Assembly (NCBI GenBank): GCA_038327655.1
Contig: JBBQLG010000009.1
Location: 1-64,000, forward strand
DNA length: 64,000 nucleotides
Origin: JBBQLG01 sp038327655
GTDB taxonomy: Bacteria > Bacteroidota > Bacteroidia > Cytophagales > Spirosomataceae
Reading direction: 5' to 3'
The notes below the pieces were generated by a model. That model did no database searches. It had not been told where the DNA came from and saw nothing but the letters and a program-made list of their open reading frames with translations. Both the position numbers and the translations under genes were made by a program. Of the stretch, positions 1 to 9,121 are shown piece by piece; positions within the stretch are counted from its first letter, which is position 1; every line of letters starts with the position of its first letter.

Positions 1-120
1 CCAATCTGGGAGCGAAAAAAATCAAGGCGTGAATTTCTGAGACTATCGTTTTCCATAGTGGGCAAAAATAGCACTTAACCAAGTCAGAGTCGCACCAGAC
101 GCTCTTTTTTGTGGACTTTC

Positions 121-152
121 TTGTGGGGTTACCAGTAGTTATGCTACTTTTG
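121..152 (+). promoter_or_regulatory. Putative Bacteroidota promoter of comA
   Basis: A TTG triplet at 121-123 is followed after 21 bases by TACTTTTG at 145-152. This matches the Bacteroidota sigma-A pattern TTG-N19..21-TAnnTTTG. It lies 34 bases before the comA start codon. Nothing else was recognised in bases 1-186. Functional assignment is inference from the consensus. Confidence 0.5.
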
Positions 153-186
153 GCGCATCAATTCCTCTCCTGTTGATTGCCTTAGA

Positions 187-945
187 ATGAATTACGAGCT
201 TACCCAGATTCCCGACCGCACACCCAAACCCCGTCAGAACGGACTGACGATGGTGATGGATAAGGGCCTGAGCCTCCGCCAGGTCGACGATTTCCTCTCC
301 ACTTCCGCCGGGTACGTTGATATTGTCAAATTAGGTTGGGCCACCTCCTTTGTCACACCCCAGCTAAAGGAGAAACTCCTGATTTACAAAAGTGCGGGCA
401 TTCCGGTTTATTTCGGCGGTACGCTGTTCGAGGCTTTCGTGGTCAGAAATCAGTTCGACGATTACCGTAAACTACTCGATACCTTCGACTTGCAGTACGC
501 CGAAGTCTCCGACGGCTCATTGGACATGAAGCAGGACGACAAGCTGAATTACATCCGCACCTTAGCTACACAGGTAACGGTGCTATCGGAAGTCGGCTCG
601 AAAGACGAAGCAAAAATTATCCCGCCCTACAAGTGGATTCAGCAGATGAAGGCTGAATTGGCCGCCGGCGCCTGGAAAGTGATCGGCGAAGCCCGCGAAG
701 GCGGCACGGTGGGTCTGTTCCGGTCGAGCGGTGAGGTACGGCAGGGTTTAGTCGAAGAAATTCTGACGCAGGTACCGGCCGAAAATATTTTGTGGGAGGC
801 TCCCCAAAAAGAACAGCAGGTGTGGTTTGTGAAACTGCTCGGTGCCAATGTCAACGTTGGCAACATCGCCCCCAGCGAAGTAATTGGTCTGGAAACCATT
901 CGGTTAGGATTGCGGGGCGATACGTTTTCTCACTTTTTGAACTAA
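187..945 (+). CDS. comA: Phosphosulfolactate synthase (ComA family)
   Basis: The 252-residue product matches the ComA family, which adds sulfite to phosphoenolpyruvate to give (R)-2-phospho-3-sulfolactate in the cytoplasm. In archaea this starts coenzyme M synthesis. In Bacteroidota the product more plausibly feeds other sulfonates, which is inference. The whole protein is a single TIM barrel of normal family length. Recognisable segments include VKLGWAT near residue 48, PVYFGGTLFE near 75, a DGS segment near 108, GAWKVIGEAREGG near 160-172 and the NVGNI/LRGD stretch close to the C terminus. A promoter-like sequence lies just upstream. The stop codon is 7 bases before dedA, so the two are probably cotranscribed. 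The family call is confident; the physiological end product is not. Confidence 0.9.
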   Translation: MNYELTQIPDRTPKPRQNGLTMVMDKGLSLRQVDDFLSTSAGYVDIVKLGWATSFVTPQLKEKLLIYKSAGIPVYFGGTLFEAFVVRNQFDDYRKLLDTFDLQYAEVSDGSLDMKQDDKLNYIRTLATQVTVLSEVGSKDEAKIIPPYKWIQQMKAELAAGAWKVIGEAREGGTVGLFRSSGEVRQGLVEEILTQVPAENILWEAPQKEQQVWFVKLLGANVNVGNIAPSEVIGLETIRLGLRGDTFSHFLN

Positions 946-952
946 TCGGGTC

Positions 953-1606
953 ATGGAACTCATCCACTCGCTTATCGACTTTCTGCTCCACCTCGACCGT
1001 TACCTCGACGCGTGGGCTAACCAGTACGGCGTTTTGTTCTACGCCATCCTGTTCCTGATTATTTTTACCGAAACGGGCCTGATCGTGATGCCCCTGCTGC
1101 CCGGCGATTCGCTGTTGTTTGCGGCTGGTGCGCTGGCCGCCCGGCCGGGCAACGACCTCCACGTGGAAATCATTATTCCCCTCTTGATTGTAGCCGCGCT
1201 ACTGGGTGATAATGTCAATTATTTCGTCGGCAAGTTCCTGGGAAGCCGTATCAAATCGCGCAAACGGATTCTGTTCTTCAAGCGGGAGTACATCGACGAG
1301 ACGGAGAAATTCTACGCCAAACACGGTGGCCGAACGGTGATTATTGCCCGGTTTATTCCCATCGTCCGCACGATTGCACCCTTTGTGGCCGGCGCGGGCA
1401 GCATGCATTATGGTACTTACATTCGGTTCTGCATCATGGGTGCCGTGTTATGGGTGGTCAGCATCACGCTGCTGGGCTTTTTCTTCGGCAATTTAGCCGT
1501 GGTTCAGAAAAACTTCGAGCTGGTCGTTTTCGGTATCGTCGGCCTGTCGCTGTTGCCAATTGTGTACCAGTTCGCCAAAAGTCGGTTTAGCCGGCCGACG
1601 GTATAA
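953..1606 (+). CDS. DedA family membrane protein
   Basis: A 217-residue polytopic inner-membrane protein of the DedA/SNARE-associated (PF09335) family. Members are thought to act as lipid scramblases/flippases, for example for undecaprenyl phosphate, and support envelope integrity. Visible family marks are the early FTETGLIVMPLLPGDSLLF segment (residues about 37-55), GDNVNYFVGK near 84-93 and the conserved RFIPIVRTIAPFVAGAG stretch near 133-149. At least four hydrophobic helices can be seen. The start is 7 bases after the comA stop. The stop codon abuts a 102-bp palindromic element that separates it from aroE. The substrate cannot be told from sequence. Confidence 0.92.
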   Translation: MELIHSLIDFLLHLDRYLDAWANQYGVLFYAILFLIIFTETGLIVMPLLPGDSLLFAAGALAARPGNDLHVEIIIPLLIVAALLGDNVNYFVGKFLGSRIKSRKRILFFKREYIDETEKFYAKHGGRTVIIARFIPIVRTIAPFVAGAGSMHYGTYIRFCIMGAVLWVVSITLLGFFFGNLAVVQKNFELVVFGIVGLSLLPIVYQFAKSRFSRPTV

Positions 1607-1708
1607 CCGCGATTTTTACAGGATTTGACGGATTAAGCAGAATTTTGTCTTTACCGTAACGCAAAACAAAATCCTGTTTAATCCCTTTAAATCCTGTAAA
1701 AATCGCGG
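1607..1708. repeat. 102-bp palindromic element between dedA and aroE
   Basis: Two arms of about 42 bases face each other with few mismatches. The first 20 bases of the left arm (1607-1626) are the exact reverse complement of the last 20 (1689-1708), and the inner parts stay complementary with a few substitutions and one indel. The element fills the gap exactly, starting at the base after the dedA stop and ending 2 bases before the aroE ATG. It resembles small non-autonomous palindromic repeats common between genes in Cytophagales. It could form a very stable RNA hairpin and reduce read-through or translation. Confidence 0.85.
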
Positions 1709-1710
1709 TC

Positions 1711-2460
1711 ATGAACATCTACGGCCTGATCGGGTATCCCCTGACGCACTCGTTTTCCAAAAAATACTTTACGGAGAAATTCGCGCGGGAAGGCATCACC
1801 GACAGCCGTTACGACCTGTTCGAACTACCCGATATTGCTACCCTCTCCGCCTTGTTGCAAACACCCGGTCTGCGCGGCCTGAACGTAACCATCCCGCACA
1901 AACAGGCTGTTTTTCCCTATCTGGACCGACTCGATGCCTCGGCCGAAAAAGTAGGAGCGGTCAATGTCATCAAACTGGAAATCAACGGTTCCCGGACGGG
2001 CTACAACTCGGACTACTACGGGTTCCGGCAATCGCTCGAAGACTGGTTCCGGCAACTGAACAGGTCGACCGAGGGACTACAGGCCTTAGTTCTTGGTACG
2101 GGTGGTGCGTCGAAGGCCGTAACGGCGGCCCTGACCGATCTGGACATTCCATTCCAACTCGTTTCACGAACGCAGACCGCAAATCAGCTCTCGTACGAAC
2201 AAATAACCGGGGTTATCCACACACATTGGTTAGTTATCAACACCTCGCCCGTGGGTATGTACCCGCATGTCGACGAGGCCCCGAATCTGCCCTACGATCA
2301 ACTGACGAACCGGCATCTACTCTACGATCTGGTCTACAATCCAACCGAAACGCTGTTCATGCGCCGGGGTGCCGAACAGGGTGCCGCCACGCACAACGGC
2401 CTGCCGATGCTGGAACTACAGGCCGAAAAAGCCTGGGAAATCTGGCAGACTCCTCGTTAA
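1711..2460 (+). CDS. aroE: Shikimate dehydrogenase
   Basis: A 249-residue NADPH-dependent shikimate dehydrogenase, which reduces 3-dehydroshikimate to shikimate in the chorismate pathway (cytoplasm). The substrate-binding domain has GYPLTHSFSK (residues 8-17), NVTIPHK with catalytic Lys64, AVN near 83-85 and GYNSDYYGF with Asp101. The Rossmann domain has VLGTGGASKA (127-136). A C-terminal NGLPMLELQA segment (about 229-238) closes the family signature. Length is slightly below the usual 270. The ATG lies 2 bases after a long palindrome, so no free ribosome-binding site is visible. It is co-directional with comA and dedA. Confidence 0.95.
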   Translation: MNIYGLIGYPLTHSFSKKYFTEKFAREGITDSRYDLFELPDIATLSALLQTPGLRGLNVTIPHKQAVFPYLDRLDASAEKVGAVNVIKLEINGSRTGYNSDYYGFRQSLEDWFRQLNRSTEGLQALVLGTGGASKAVTAALTDLDIPFQLVSRTQTANQLSYEQITGVIHTHWLVINTSPVGMYPHVDEAPNLPYDQLTNRHLLYDLVYNPTETLFMRRGAEQGAATHNGLPMLELQAEKAWEIWQTPR

Positions 2461-2509
2461 ATAGGTAGTAAACCGGTTCGTTTTTAGTCTTCTCCCCATA
2501 AAAAACGCC

Positions 2510-2794
2510 ATGTCCCTTCTTGTCTTTGCCGAAATAACGGCCCGCCCCGGTGCCGAAACTGACCTGAAAAAAGGTCTGCACGAGTTGATTCAGCAGGTGC
2601 GTCAGGAGGAAGCCTGCCTGATGTACACCTTGTTTCAGAGCACCGAAGAGCCAACCCAGTTCATCATGCACGAGTTGTGGGCCGATGAAGCCGGGTTGCA
2701 GGCGCACAACCAGATGCCGCACATGCAGGCGTTCGGGGCAAAAGCAAAAGACTGGTTAGCGGCCCCGGTGAAACTGACGAAACAAGTGCAATAA
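2510..2794 (+). CDS. Antibiotic biosynthesis (quinol) monooxygenase domain protein
   Basis: A 94-residue stand-alone ABM domain (PF03992) like YgiN. These small dimeric alpha/beta proteins oxidise quinols or other aromatics without cofactors, or act as stress-linked scavengers. Typical features are the N-terminal VFAEITARPG strand, a central helix with LIQQVRQEEACLMYTLFQ (residues about 28-45), and the E-PTQFIMHELWAD strand followed by HNQMPHMQAF. It sits between aroE and nagA in the same direction, 49 bases after aroE. Substrate is unknown. Confidence 0.85.
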   Translation: MSLLVFAEITARPGAETDLKKGLHELIQQVRQEEACLMYTLFQSTEEPTQFIMHELWADEAGLQAHNQMPHMQAFGAKAKDWLAAPVKLTKQVQ

Positions 2795-2815
2795 CGGCCG
2801 CATGGCTCAACAGGT

Positions 2816-3964
2816 ATGACTCCATCACCCGACATTCTATTGACCAATGCCACCGTTTTTACCAGCTCCGATGTGCTCACCCACGCATCGGTACGCGTGG
2901 CAAACGGCCGGATTCAGGAAGTTTCGACCGGCCCAATCCATGATCCGGACGCGGTTGATTTACAGGAGCAATGGCTTGTACCGGGCTTTATCGACCTGCA
3001 ATTGTACGGTGGGTCAGACCATTACCTGAATCAGGAACCGACCGCCGAAACCGTCCGGCATATTTACGACACGCACCGCCAAAACGGCACTACGTCGGTC
3101 ATGCCCACGCTGTATTCGACGAGTCAGGCAACGATTCTGAGTGCCATTGACGCCGTGCGAGCGGTACGTCTTTCCAATCCGCTGGGGGTGCTGGGCCTGC
3201 ACGTCGAAGGGCCGTACCTGAACCCCATCCGCCGGGGGGCGCACAGCCTGAACTACGTCCGCCAACCCAACGAGGCCGAAATCCGCGAACTGCTGGTCAC
3301 TGGTCGTGACGTGATTCGGATGATGACCATTGCACCGGAATGCTTCACGGCGGAGCAGTTGGGCTGGTTTACGGAGAGCGGCTGGCTGTTATCGGCGGGC
3401 CATACCGATGCAACGTACCGGCAGGCAACGGATGCATTCGATGCCCTGGATGAGACGAATAAACCGGTTATCGGATTGGCGACGCACCTCTACAATGCGA
3501 TGCGCGGGTTCGAGAGCCGCGAACCGGGCGTGGTGGGTGCCATTTTCGACCATCCGACGGTAAAAGCCAGTTTAATTGCCGACGGTTTTCACTGCGACCC
3601 GGCTGCGATCCGGCTGGCGTACCGGTTGTTACCCAACCGACTATTCCTGATCTCGGACGCGACCTTTGCGCATCCGCCCCGGCCCTCGCTGGCCTTTGAA
3701 GACTTCATTATCGAGTATCACGAGGGCCGTTACACGAATCAGGAGGGTAAGCTGGCAGGTTCGTCTATCACCCTGCTCGACGCGGTGAAGGTTTGCATCG
3801 ACAAGGCGGGGTTAGCCCCCGAAGATGCCTTCCGCATGGCCACTACCCTGCCCGCCGAAATCATTGGCCTGGGCGGTCAGTTGGGCAAAATCCAGGCCGG
3901 TTACGTCGCGAATTTGGTCGTGCTGGATCAGGCGCTGACGGTTCAGCGGGTACTCACGGCCTGA
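2816..3964 (+). CDS. nagA: N-acetylglucosamine-6-phosphate deacetylase
   Basis: A 382-residue amidohydrolase that deacetylates GlcNAc-6-phosphate to glucosamine-6-phosphate in amino-sugar recycling (cytoplasm). Metal-site and substrate motifs are visible: GLHVEGPYLNPIRRGAH near residues 126-142, LSAGHTDATY near 193-202, THLYNAMRGF near 222-231 and LISDATFAHPP near 278-288, the last with the catalytic Asp. Length matches the family. An upstream ATG at 2802 is closed by a stop after four codons, so the ATG at 2816 is used. The gene ends by overlapping the 3' end of convergent ribD by 11 bases. Confidence 0.93.
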   Translation: MTPSPDILLTNATVFTSSDVLTHASVRVANGRIQEVSTGPIHDPDAVDLQEQWLVPGFIDLQLYGGSDHYLNQEPTAETVRHIYDTHRQNGTTSVMPTLYSTSQATILSAIDAVRAVRLSNPLGVLGLHVEGPYLNPIRRGAHSLNYVRQPNEAEIRELLVTGRDVIRMMTIAPECFTAEQLGWFTESGWLLSAGHTDATYRQATDAFDALDETNKPVIGLATHLYNAMRGFESREPGVVGAIFDHPTVKASLIADGFHCDPAAIRLAYRLLPNRLFLISDATFAHPPRPSLAFEDFIIEYHEGRYTNQEGKLAGSSITLLDAVKVCIDKAGLAPEDAFRMATTLPAEIIGLGGQLGKIQAGYVANLVVLDQALTVQRVLTA

Positions 3965-5018
3965 ACCAGCGCAGTTCGTCTTCGCCCACCGTTTCGGTGG
4001 CGACCCATTGCCCGCGAATAACCGGAGCCGCTACGCCCGCGCCCAGCACCAGCGGACTTTTGAACACCGCCATTTCGTCCCACAGTCCCGCGTCGATAAG
4101 CGATTGCAGCAACATTGTACCCCCCTCGACTAACACCGAGTGAATCCGGCGCTCGTGTAGGTTGGTTAGCAATTGGGGCAGGAACGGCTGGTCAGGGCGG
4201 AGTTGTTGATAGGTAGCCTCACCGGGAGGTACCTCACCGGTGAGGTGATACACCAGCGTCGGCTGCGAACCGTCGAACAGATGCAGGTCAGTCGGTAACG
4301 TTAGCTCCTTGTCAATCACGACCCGAACCGGATTCGCCGGAGCCGCAGTCGGCCACAGCCGCACGTTCAGGCGCGGATTGTCCAGCCGGGCGGTATTGGT
4401 GCCGACCATAATGGCGTCTTCTTCGGCCCGCCAGCGGTGAACCAGCCGGTGCGACAGATCACCGCTGATTTTTACGGCGTCTCCGAAACGTCGGACCGCA
4501 CCCGGCCCGGCAATGAAACCGTCGGCCGTTTCAGCCCATTTCAGGATGATGTGGGGCCGTTGCTTTTCGACCGACGTAAAAAAACGCCGGTTCAGGTAGC
4601 GGCCTTCATCGGATAGCAGCCCAATTTCTACGTCAATGCCAGCCGCCCGGAGCTTACCGATGCCCCGCCCATCGACTAATGGATACGGGTCTTCATTGCA
4701 GATAACGACCCGTTTTATCCGTTTTTCGATCAGCAGATCGGCGCAGGGTGGCGTTTTGCCCCAGTGCGCACACGGCTCCAGCGTCACATAAACCGTGGCA
4801 TCGGGCAGCAGGTGTTCGTCTTCGGGTTTTACGGAGCGTACAGCATTGACTTCGGCATGAGGGCCACCGTACTGCCGGTGCCAGCCCTCGCCAATGATGC
4901 GTGGGGTACTGTCCGGCATTTCGTAAACAATGACGCAACCGACCAGCGGATTGGGGCTAACGGTTCCCCGGCCCAGCGCGGCCAGTTGGAGTGCCCGGCG
5001 CATGAAGTGAGTTTGCAT
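3954..5018 (-). CDS. ribD: Bifunctional riboflavin deaminase/reductase RibD
   Basis: A 354-residue cytoplasmic enzyme for two steps of riboflavin synthesis. The N-terminal deaminase domain (about 1-145) has the zinc site PHAEVNAV (His54, Glu56) and EPCAHWGKTPPCAD (Cys83, Cys92). The C-terminal NADPH-dependent reductase domain (about 150-350) has LKWAETADGFIA and the VEGG segment near 297-300. The gene is convergent with nagA, with an 11-base 3' overlap, and divergent from prmC across only 42 bases. That gap contains a symmetric pair of -7 boxes. The other riboflavin genes are not in the window. Confidence 0.95.
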   Translation of the reverse strand: MQTHFMRRALQLAALGRGTVSPNPLVGCVIVYEMPDSTPRIIGEGWHRQYGGPHAEVNAVRSVKPEDEHLLPDATVYVTLEPCAHWGKTPPCADLLIEKRIKRVVICNEDPYPLVDGRGIGKLRAAGIDVEIGLLSDEGRYLNRRFFTSVEKQRPHIILKWAETADGFIAGPGAVRRFGDAVKISGDLSHRLVHRWRAEEDAIMVGTNTARLDNPRLNVRLWPTAAPANPVRVVIDKELTLPTDLHLFDGSQPTLVYHLTGEVPPGEATYQQLRPDQPFLPQLLTNLHERRIHSVLVEGGTMLLQSLIDAGLWDEMAVFKSPLVLGAGVAAPVIRGQWVATETVGEDELRWFRP

Positions 5019-5031
5019 CAGAAAACTTGGC

Positions 5032-5048
5032 TATTTTTGGCAAAAATA
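5032..5048. promoter_or_regulatory. Palindromic bidirectional -7 element between ribD and prmC
   Basis: TATTTTTGGCAAAAATA is a 17-base perfect palindrome around a central G. It reads TATTTTTG, a match to TAnnTTTG, on both strands. A TTG lies 16 bases upstream of each box (5013-5015 on plus; complement of 5065-5067 on minus). Each box points to a start codon: prmC at 5061 and ribD at 5018. The 16-base spacer is shorter than the usual 19, so the promoter call is inference. Confidence 0.55.
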
Positions 5049-5060
5049 CCGAACCCACGC

Positions 5061-5912
5061 ATGGCAACCACCGCCAGACCGCTTTATCAGCAACTGACCC
5101 GAAACATTACGGCCTACCCACCCGAAGAAGCACGGGAAATGGCGTTTATGCTGCTCGACCACTATTTTGGTTTCCGTAAAGCCGATGTGCTGGGCGACAA
5201 ACCCCTGCCCCCCAACCGCACCGAACCCGACTGGTTCCGCATCATTGAGCGGCTGAACCGGGAGGAACCCATTCAGCACGTAATTGGCACGACGATCTTT
5301 TGCGGACTGGAGTTTGAAGTATCGCCCGACGTACTCATTCCCCGCCCCGAAACGGAGGACCTGGTCCGGCTGATTATGCACGATTTTTCGGACCGGGAGG
5401 GGGCCGTTCGTGTGGTTGATATAGGTACGGGCAGCGGTTGTTTGGCCGTGACGCTGGCCCGGTTTCTGCCACAGGCCGACGTTACGGCCTGGGATGTGTC
5501 CGACGAAGCCCTGGCGATGGCGCAGCGCAATGCCGACAATCTGAGCACCAACGTCCTGTTTGAACACCAGGACATCTTGATTGTATCCGCCGGTGAATCC
5601 CGTAAATTTGACTGTATCGTGAGCAATCCGCCCTACGTAACCCGCTCCGAAGCCGCCGACATGAACAAAAACGTGCTGGATTACGAACCGGGCATCGCGC
5701 TGTTCGTAGAAGATAACGACCCGCTGATTTTTTACAAAGCGGTAGCCGAATTCTCAGCCAGACACCTCGCCGACACCGGAGCCTGCTACGTCGAAATCAA
5801 CGAACGCTTTGGCGACGCGACGCAGCATGTTTTCGCCGAACAGGGGTTTACCCGGATTAAGATTTACAAAGACATTCACGGCAAAGATCGCAGCCTCCGG
5901 GCAAGTCGTTAG
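5061..5912 (+). CDS. prmC: Peptide chain release factor N5-glutamine methyltransferase
   Basis: A 283-residue SAM-dependent methyltransferase that modifies the GGQ glutamine of peptide release factors RF1/RF2. An N-terminal helical domain (about 1-75) is followed by a Rossmann methyltransferase domain. This has VVDIGTGSGCLAV (residues 118-130) for SAM binding and NPPY (189-192), the signature that positions the substrate glutamine. The frame is open for 99 codons upstream into ribD, but that part is antisense to ribD. The ATG at 5061 gives the family's usual length and follows the palindromic promoter. Divergent from ribD. Confidence 0.93.
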   Translation: MATTARPLYQQLTRNITAYPPEEAREMAFMLLDHYFGFRKADVLGDKPLPPNRTEPDWFRIIERLNREEPIQHVIGTTIFCGLEFEVSPDVLIPRPETEDLVRLIMHDFSDREGAVRVVDIGTGSGCLAVTLARFLPQADVTAWDVSDEALAMAQRNADNLSTNVLFEHQDILIVSAGESRKFDCIVSNPPYVTRSEAADMNKNVLDYEPGIALFVEDNDPLIFYKAVAEFSARHLADTGACYVEINERFGDATQHVFAEQGFTRIKIYKDIHGKDRSLRASR

Positions 5913-5965
5913 TTAGTGGTTCAACCAGTTCGTGACGGTCGGCCGCTGCCGTTTGTATTTTTTTA

Positions 5966-5990
5966 ATTACAAACTACAAGCTACAAACTG
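5966..5990 (+). repeat. ACAAACTAC-type intergenic repeat, copy 1
   Basis: A short run of imperfect ACAAACTACAAGCT units sits just before the moxR start codon. Related runs occur at 16501-16534 (opposite orientation) and 17071-17100. The units look like a genome-wide intergenic repeat family rather than gene-specific signals. Confidence 0.5.
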
Positions 5991-5996
5991 TTTTTA

Positions 5997-6968
<972 letters not shown>

Positions 6969-6982
6969 GCACCAGTCACTCT

Positions 6983-7717
6983 CTAAACGGAAAGGCTGTG
7001 CTTGCCCAGCATGGCGGGCCACTGCTTAAGGTAAAAAGCAAGTACGGTGAGTGGCAGAATGAAGTAGGAAATGAAAAGACCGGGAAGCTGACGGGAGTCA
7101 GCCAGGAACGCACGTATCACCAATGCGGAGCCAACCACGAGGATGAACAGGGCTATCACTGAAAGCAGATAACGCAGCCGCTCATTGCCCGTGGTGGATA
7201 GCGCCACGGCAAAACCAAACAGCCCGGTTATTAAAACCCACTCCTCCTCCAATATAACTCCTGCATGGGTTACTCTCTGAACAAAAGGAATTGCAATAAA
7301 AATCAGCAATACGCTTAACAAAGACATCGTAACGTAATTGATCCACTTTACATCGATTTTCTTCACGTCCAGCCAATAGTTTTTCAGTGCCGCCAGCGCA
7401 TAAACCGGATCAGCCGCCAGAAAGTACCATGTATTGTGTTTAGCACCCGTATATACTTTGATTGATGTAAATAGTACCATTGATACAATCTGAAAAATAG
7501 CACCTTCGCCGTACCTGTTACGCGCATACAAGGTAAACATCATCATTATAAAAATATCGGCGGCAAAATGCACCAATGTTACAAAGACGATATCTACACC
7601 ATCATTCTTATCCACATGGGTTGCAATATATATCAGTGTAACGTAGATCACATACGCCCACCAGTTAATTCTGGAAAATTTATACACTTCCGTGCCGAAT
7701 AGTTTTATAGTTTCCAT
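6983..7717 (-). CDS. Hypothetical six-helix membrane protein
   Basis: A 244-residue protein with about six to seven hydrophobic segments, roughly at residues 20-36, 45-62, 72-88, 121-140, 150-166 and 178-232. No family was recognised. Charged loops such as HVDKNDGVD and NYWLDVKKIDVKW alternate with the helices, as expected of an inner-membrane protein. It lies 63 bases downstream of the TIR-like/GAF-like gene on the same strand and ends convergently next to moxR. It is AT-richer by eye than the flanking core genes, which suggests transfer together with its neighbour. A role as membrane partner of the TIR protein is only a hypothesis. Confidence 0.75.
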   Translation of the reverse strand: METIKLFGTEVYKFSRINWWAYVIYVTLIYIATHVDKNDGVDIVFVTLVHFAADIFIMMMFTLYARNRYGEGAIFQIVSMVLFTSIKVYTGAKHNTWYFLAADPVYALAALKNYWLDVKKIDVKWINYVTMSLLSVLLIFIAIPFVQRVTHAGVILEEEWVLITGLFGFAVALSTTGNERLRYLLSVIALFILVVGSALVIRAFLADSRQLPGLFISYFILPLTVLAFYLKQWPAMLGKHSLSV

Positions 7718-7780
7718 TTCATTTGTTGATTTCGAATAAGGATAACTACGTTTAGTTATACGTACGATAGGGCAACCGGG

Positions 7781-8767
7781 TCAGGCATTCTTAACCGGCG
7801 CAACTTTATTTGTCAGGGCGAGGTAAAGGTGTTTTCCCAGTTCAAAAATTACGTTTTTCGATAGAGATTGTCGCAGCAATTTTTCCCCTTCCGGACTTGA
7901 CGCATCTAAATCTACCGTACCCCACACCTCCCCATTCTCTCCCAGAATGGGAGCCGCCAGAATAAAGCGAATGTCCTCTTCAACCTCTCCCTGAATGGCA
8001 TCTACGTCGCCGACCAATGGCGAGACAGCCACCGCAACAACACTCTTGCGAATAGCCGCTTTTACAACGGCTACCTGTCTGGCGGTTACATCGTCCACTT
8101 TAAACGTAAGGCCTACTTCTTCACGCGTCTGGGTTTGGGGTGGCGTCCATAAGTATTTACAAACCAGCTCATTACCTTCCAACTTAAAAATGAATGCCCG
8201 TAACTTCGATACGTCGAAACTTAGCGGAATGGTGAGGGCACTGGACACGACTTTCAGCGCACTCTGAACAAGGTTGTGCACTTCGGGTCCGGGGCCGGGA
8301 GGCTTAATGGCCTCAATGGAATTTTTGATCTTGGTACAGGCAGGTCCCAATGCCGCCGTGAGGTGCCCGCTGGCCGATGGGTAGAATGTAGCAAAACTAA
8401 TACCGGCCAGGTCTGACGGAATTTTCAAATTGGCGGTATGGTCATATACGATGAACGTGCGTTCCTGCCCAAGCGCACCAAGAAAGAAACCGATCTCAAA
8501 AATCACGTTATCCCTCGGCGATGGCACAGTTGTAGCGTTGGCCGTAATCTCATCATCAGGCGTCAGCACCAGAACGGCATAATCAAAGTACTTACCCGCT
8601 TCAATCAGGGAGTTTATATTGGATTGCATCAGGCGGAACGTACCCTGCCCCCACAATTCCACTTCATAATATTTGATAAGTCCCTCCTGAAGGGCTTCGG
8701 CTATTGGAACTCCTTTTGTTGAGGAACCGATGAAAATAGTTGGTCGGGTTTTTGGTTGCTGCGTCAT
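7781..8767 (-). CDS. TIR-like (CAP12/Pycsar-type) domain protein with C-terminal GAF-like domain
   Basis: A 328-residue two-domain protein. Residues about 9-150 match the CAP12/Pycsar-effector TIR-like fold (PF10137 type). They have IFIGSST at 11-17, an aspartate-rich LVLTPDDE strand at 66-73 and RDNVIFEIGFFLGALG at 85-100, with Glu91 at the position of the catalytic NADase glutamate. Residues about 165-315 look like a GAF sensor: an early FIFKLEG strand, then APILGENGEVWGTVDLDAS at 272-290. In known CBASS/Pycsar systems such TIR domains destroy NAD+ when a fused sensor binds a cyclic nucleotide. No nucleotide cyclase is adjacent. The next gene in the same direction is a six-helix membrane protein. 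The TIR-like call is strong; GAF and defence roles are inferred. Confidence 0.85.
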   Translation of the reverse strand: MTQQPKTRPTIFIGSSTKGVPIAEALQEGLIKYYEVELWGQGTFRLMQSNINSLIEAGKYFDYAVLVLTPDDEITANATTVPSPRDNVIFEIGFFLGALGQERTFIVYDHTANLKIPSDLAGISFATFYPSASGHLTAALGPACTKIKNSIEAIKPPGPGPEVHNLVQSALKVVSSALTIPLSFDVSKLRAFIFKLEGNELVCKYLWTPPQTQTREEVGLTFKVDDVTARQVAVVKAAIRKSVVAVAVSPLVGDVDAIQGEVEEDIRFILAAPILGENGEVWGTVDLDASSPEGEKLLRQSLSKNVIFELGKHLYLALTNKVAPVKNA

Positions 8768-9054
8768 GGAAAAACAGGCGAATTAAGTTTACAGTAAAGC
8801 ACTGATTTTAAACCAAATATCAACTCCTTTTTTCTACAACGAAAGCGTGAAAATACTTTTTAAGCCAGGTAATTATACGGTTACTAAAACAAAATAATAA
8901 ATGAAATTAGTTAATTATGGAAAAATGTAGGCATGAATTAATGAGTAATGACTCATCAATTAGTATGAAGAAGTGAAACAACATATTACTCTACCTTACC
9001 TCATTAGGTAGGCTCGGAGCACACTTTTTAGCTGTGATTAAGACAGGCTGACTA
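8768..9054. other. AT-rich intergenic stretch without a recognised gene
   Basis: This stretch of nearly 290 bases is strongly AT-rich and has stops in all frames. It holds two small palindromes: ATGAGT-AATG-ACTCAT at 8941-8956 and a CTACCT/AGGTAG pair at about 8991-9011. It should contain the promoter of the TIR-like gene, but no clean TAnnTTTG box was found on the minus strand. Its right border is the truncated copy of the MBOAT gene end. Confidence 0.5.
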
Positions 9055-9106
9055 TCAGAACTGAAAGTAAATGAACTGGTTGGAGGTGAAGACGCCGAAG
9101 AAGTAG
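9055..9106 (-). repeat. Detached copy of the MBOAT gene 3' end
   Basis: These 52 bases match 9823-9874, the last codons of the MBOAT gene including its TGA stop, at 49 of 52 positions. Read on the minus strand both encode YFFGVFTSNQFIYFQF followed by stop, and all three differences are silent. Similarity stops at the stop codon on one side and at the first Tyr codon on the other. The two copies form direct repeats that bracket the esterase gene. Confidence 0.9.
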
Positions 9107-9121
9107 CGGTTAGCAGCCGCC

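Noticed and set aside
4764..5060. A 99-codon upstream extension of prmC.
   Set aside because: It is antisense to ribD and would give a non-family N terminus; the ATG at 5061 fits the family and promoter.
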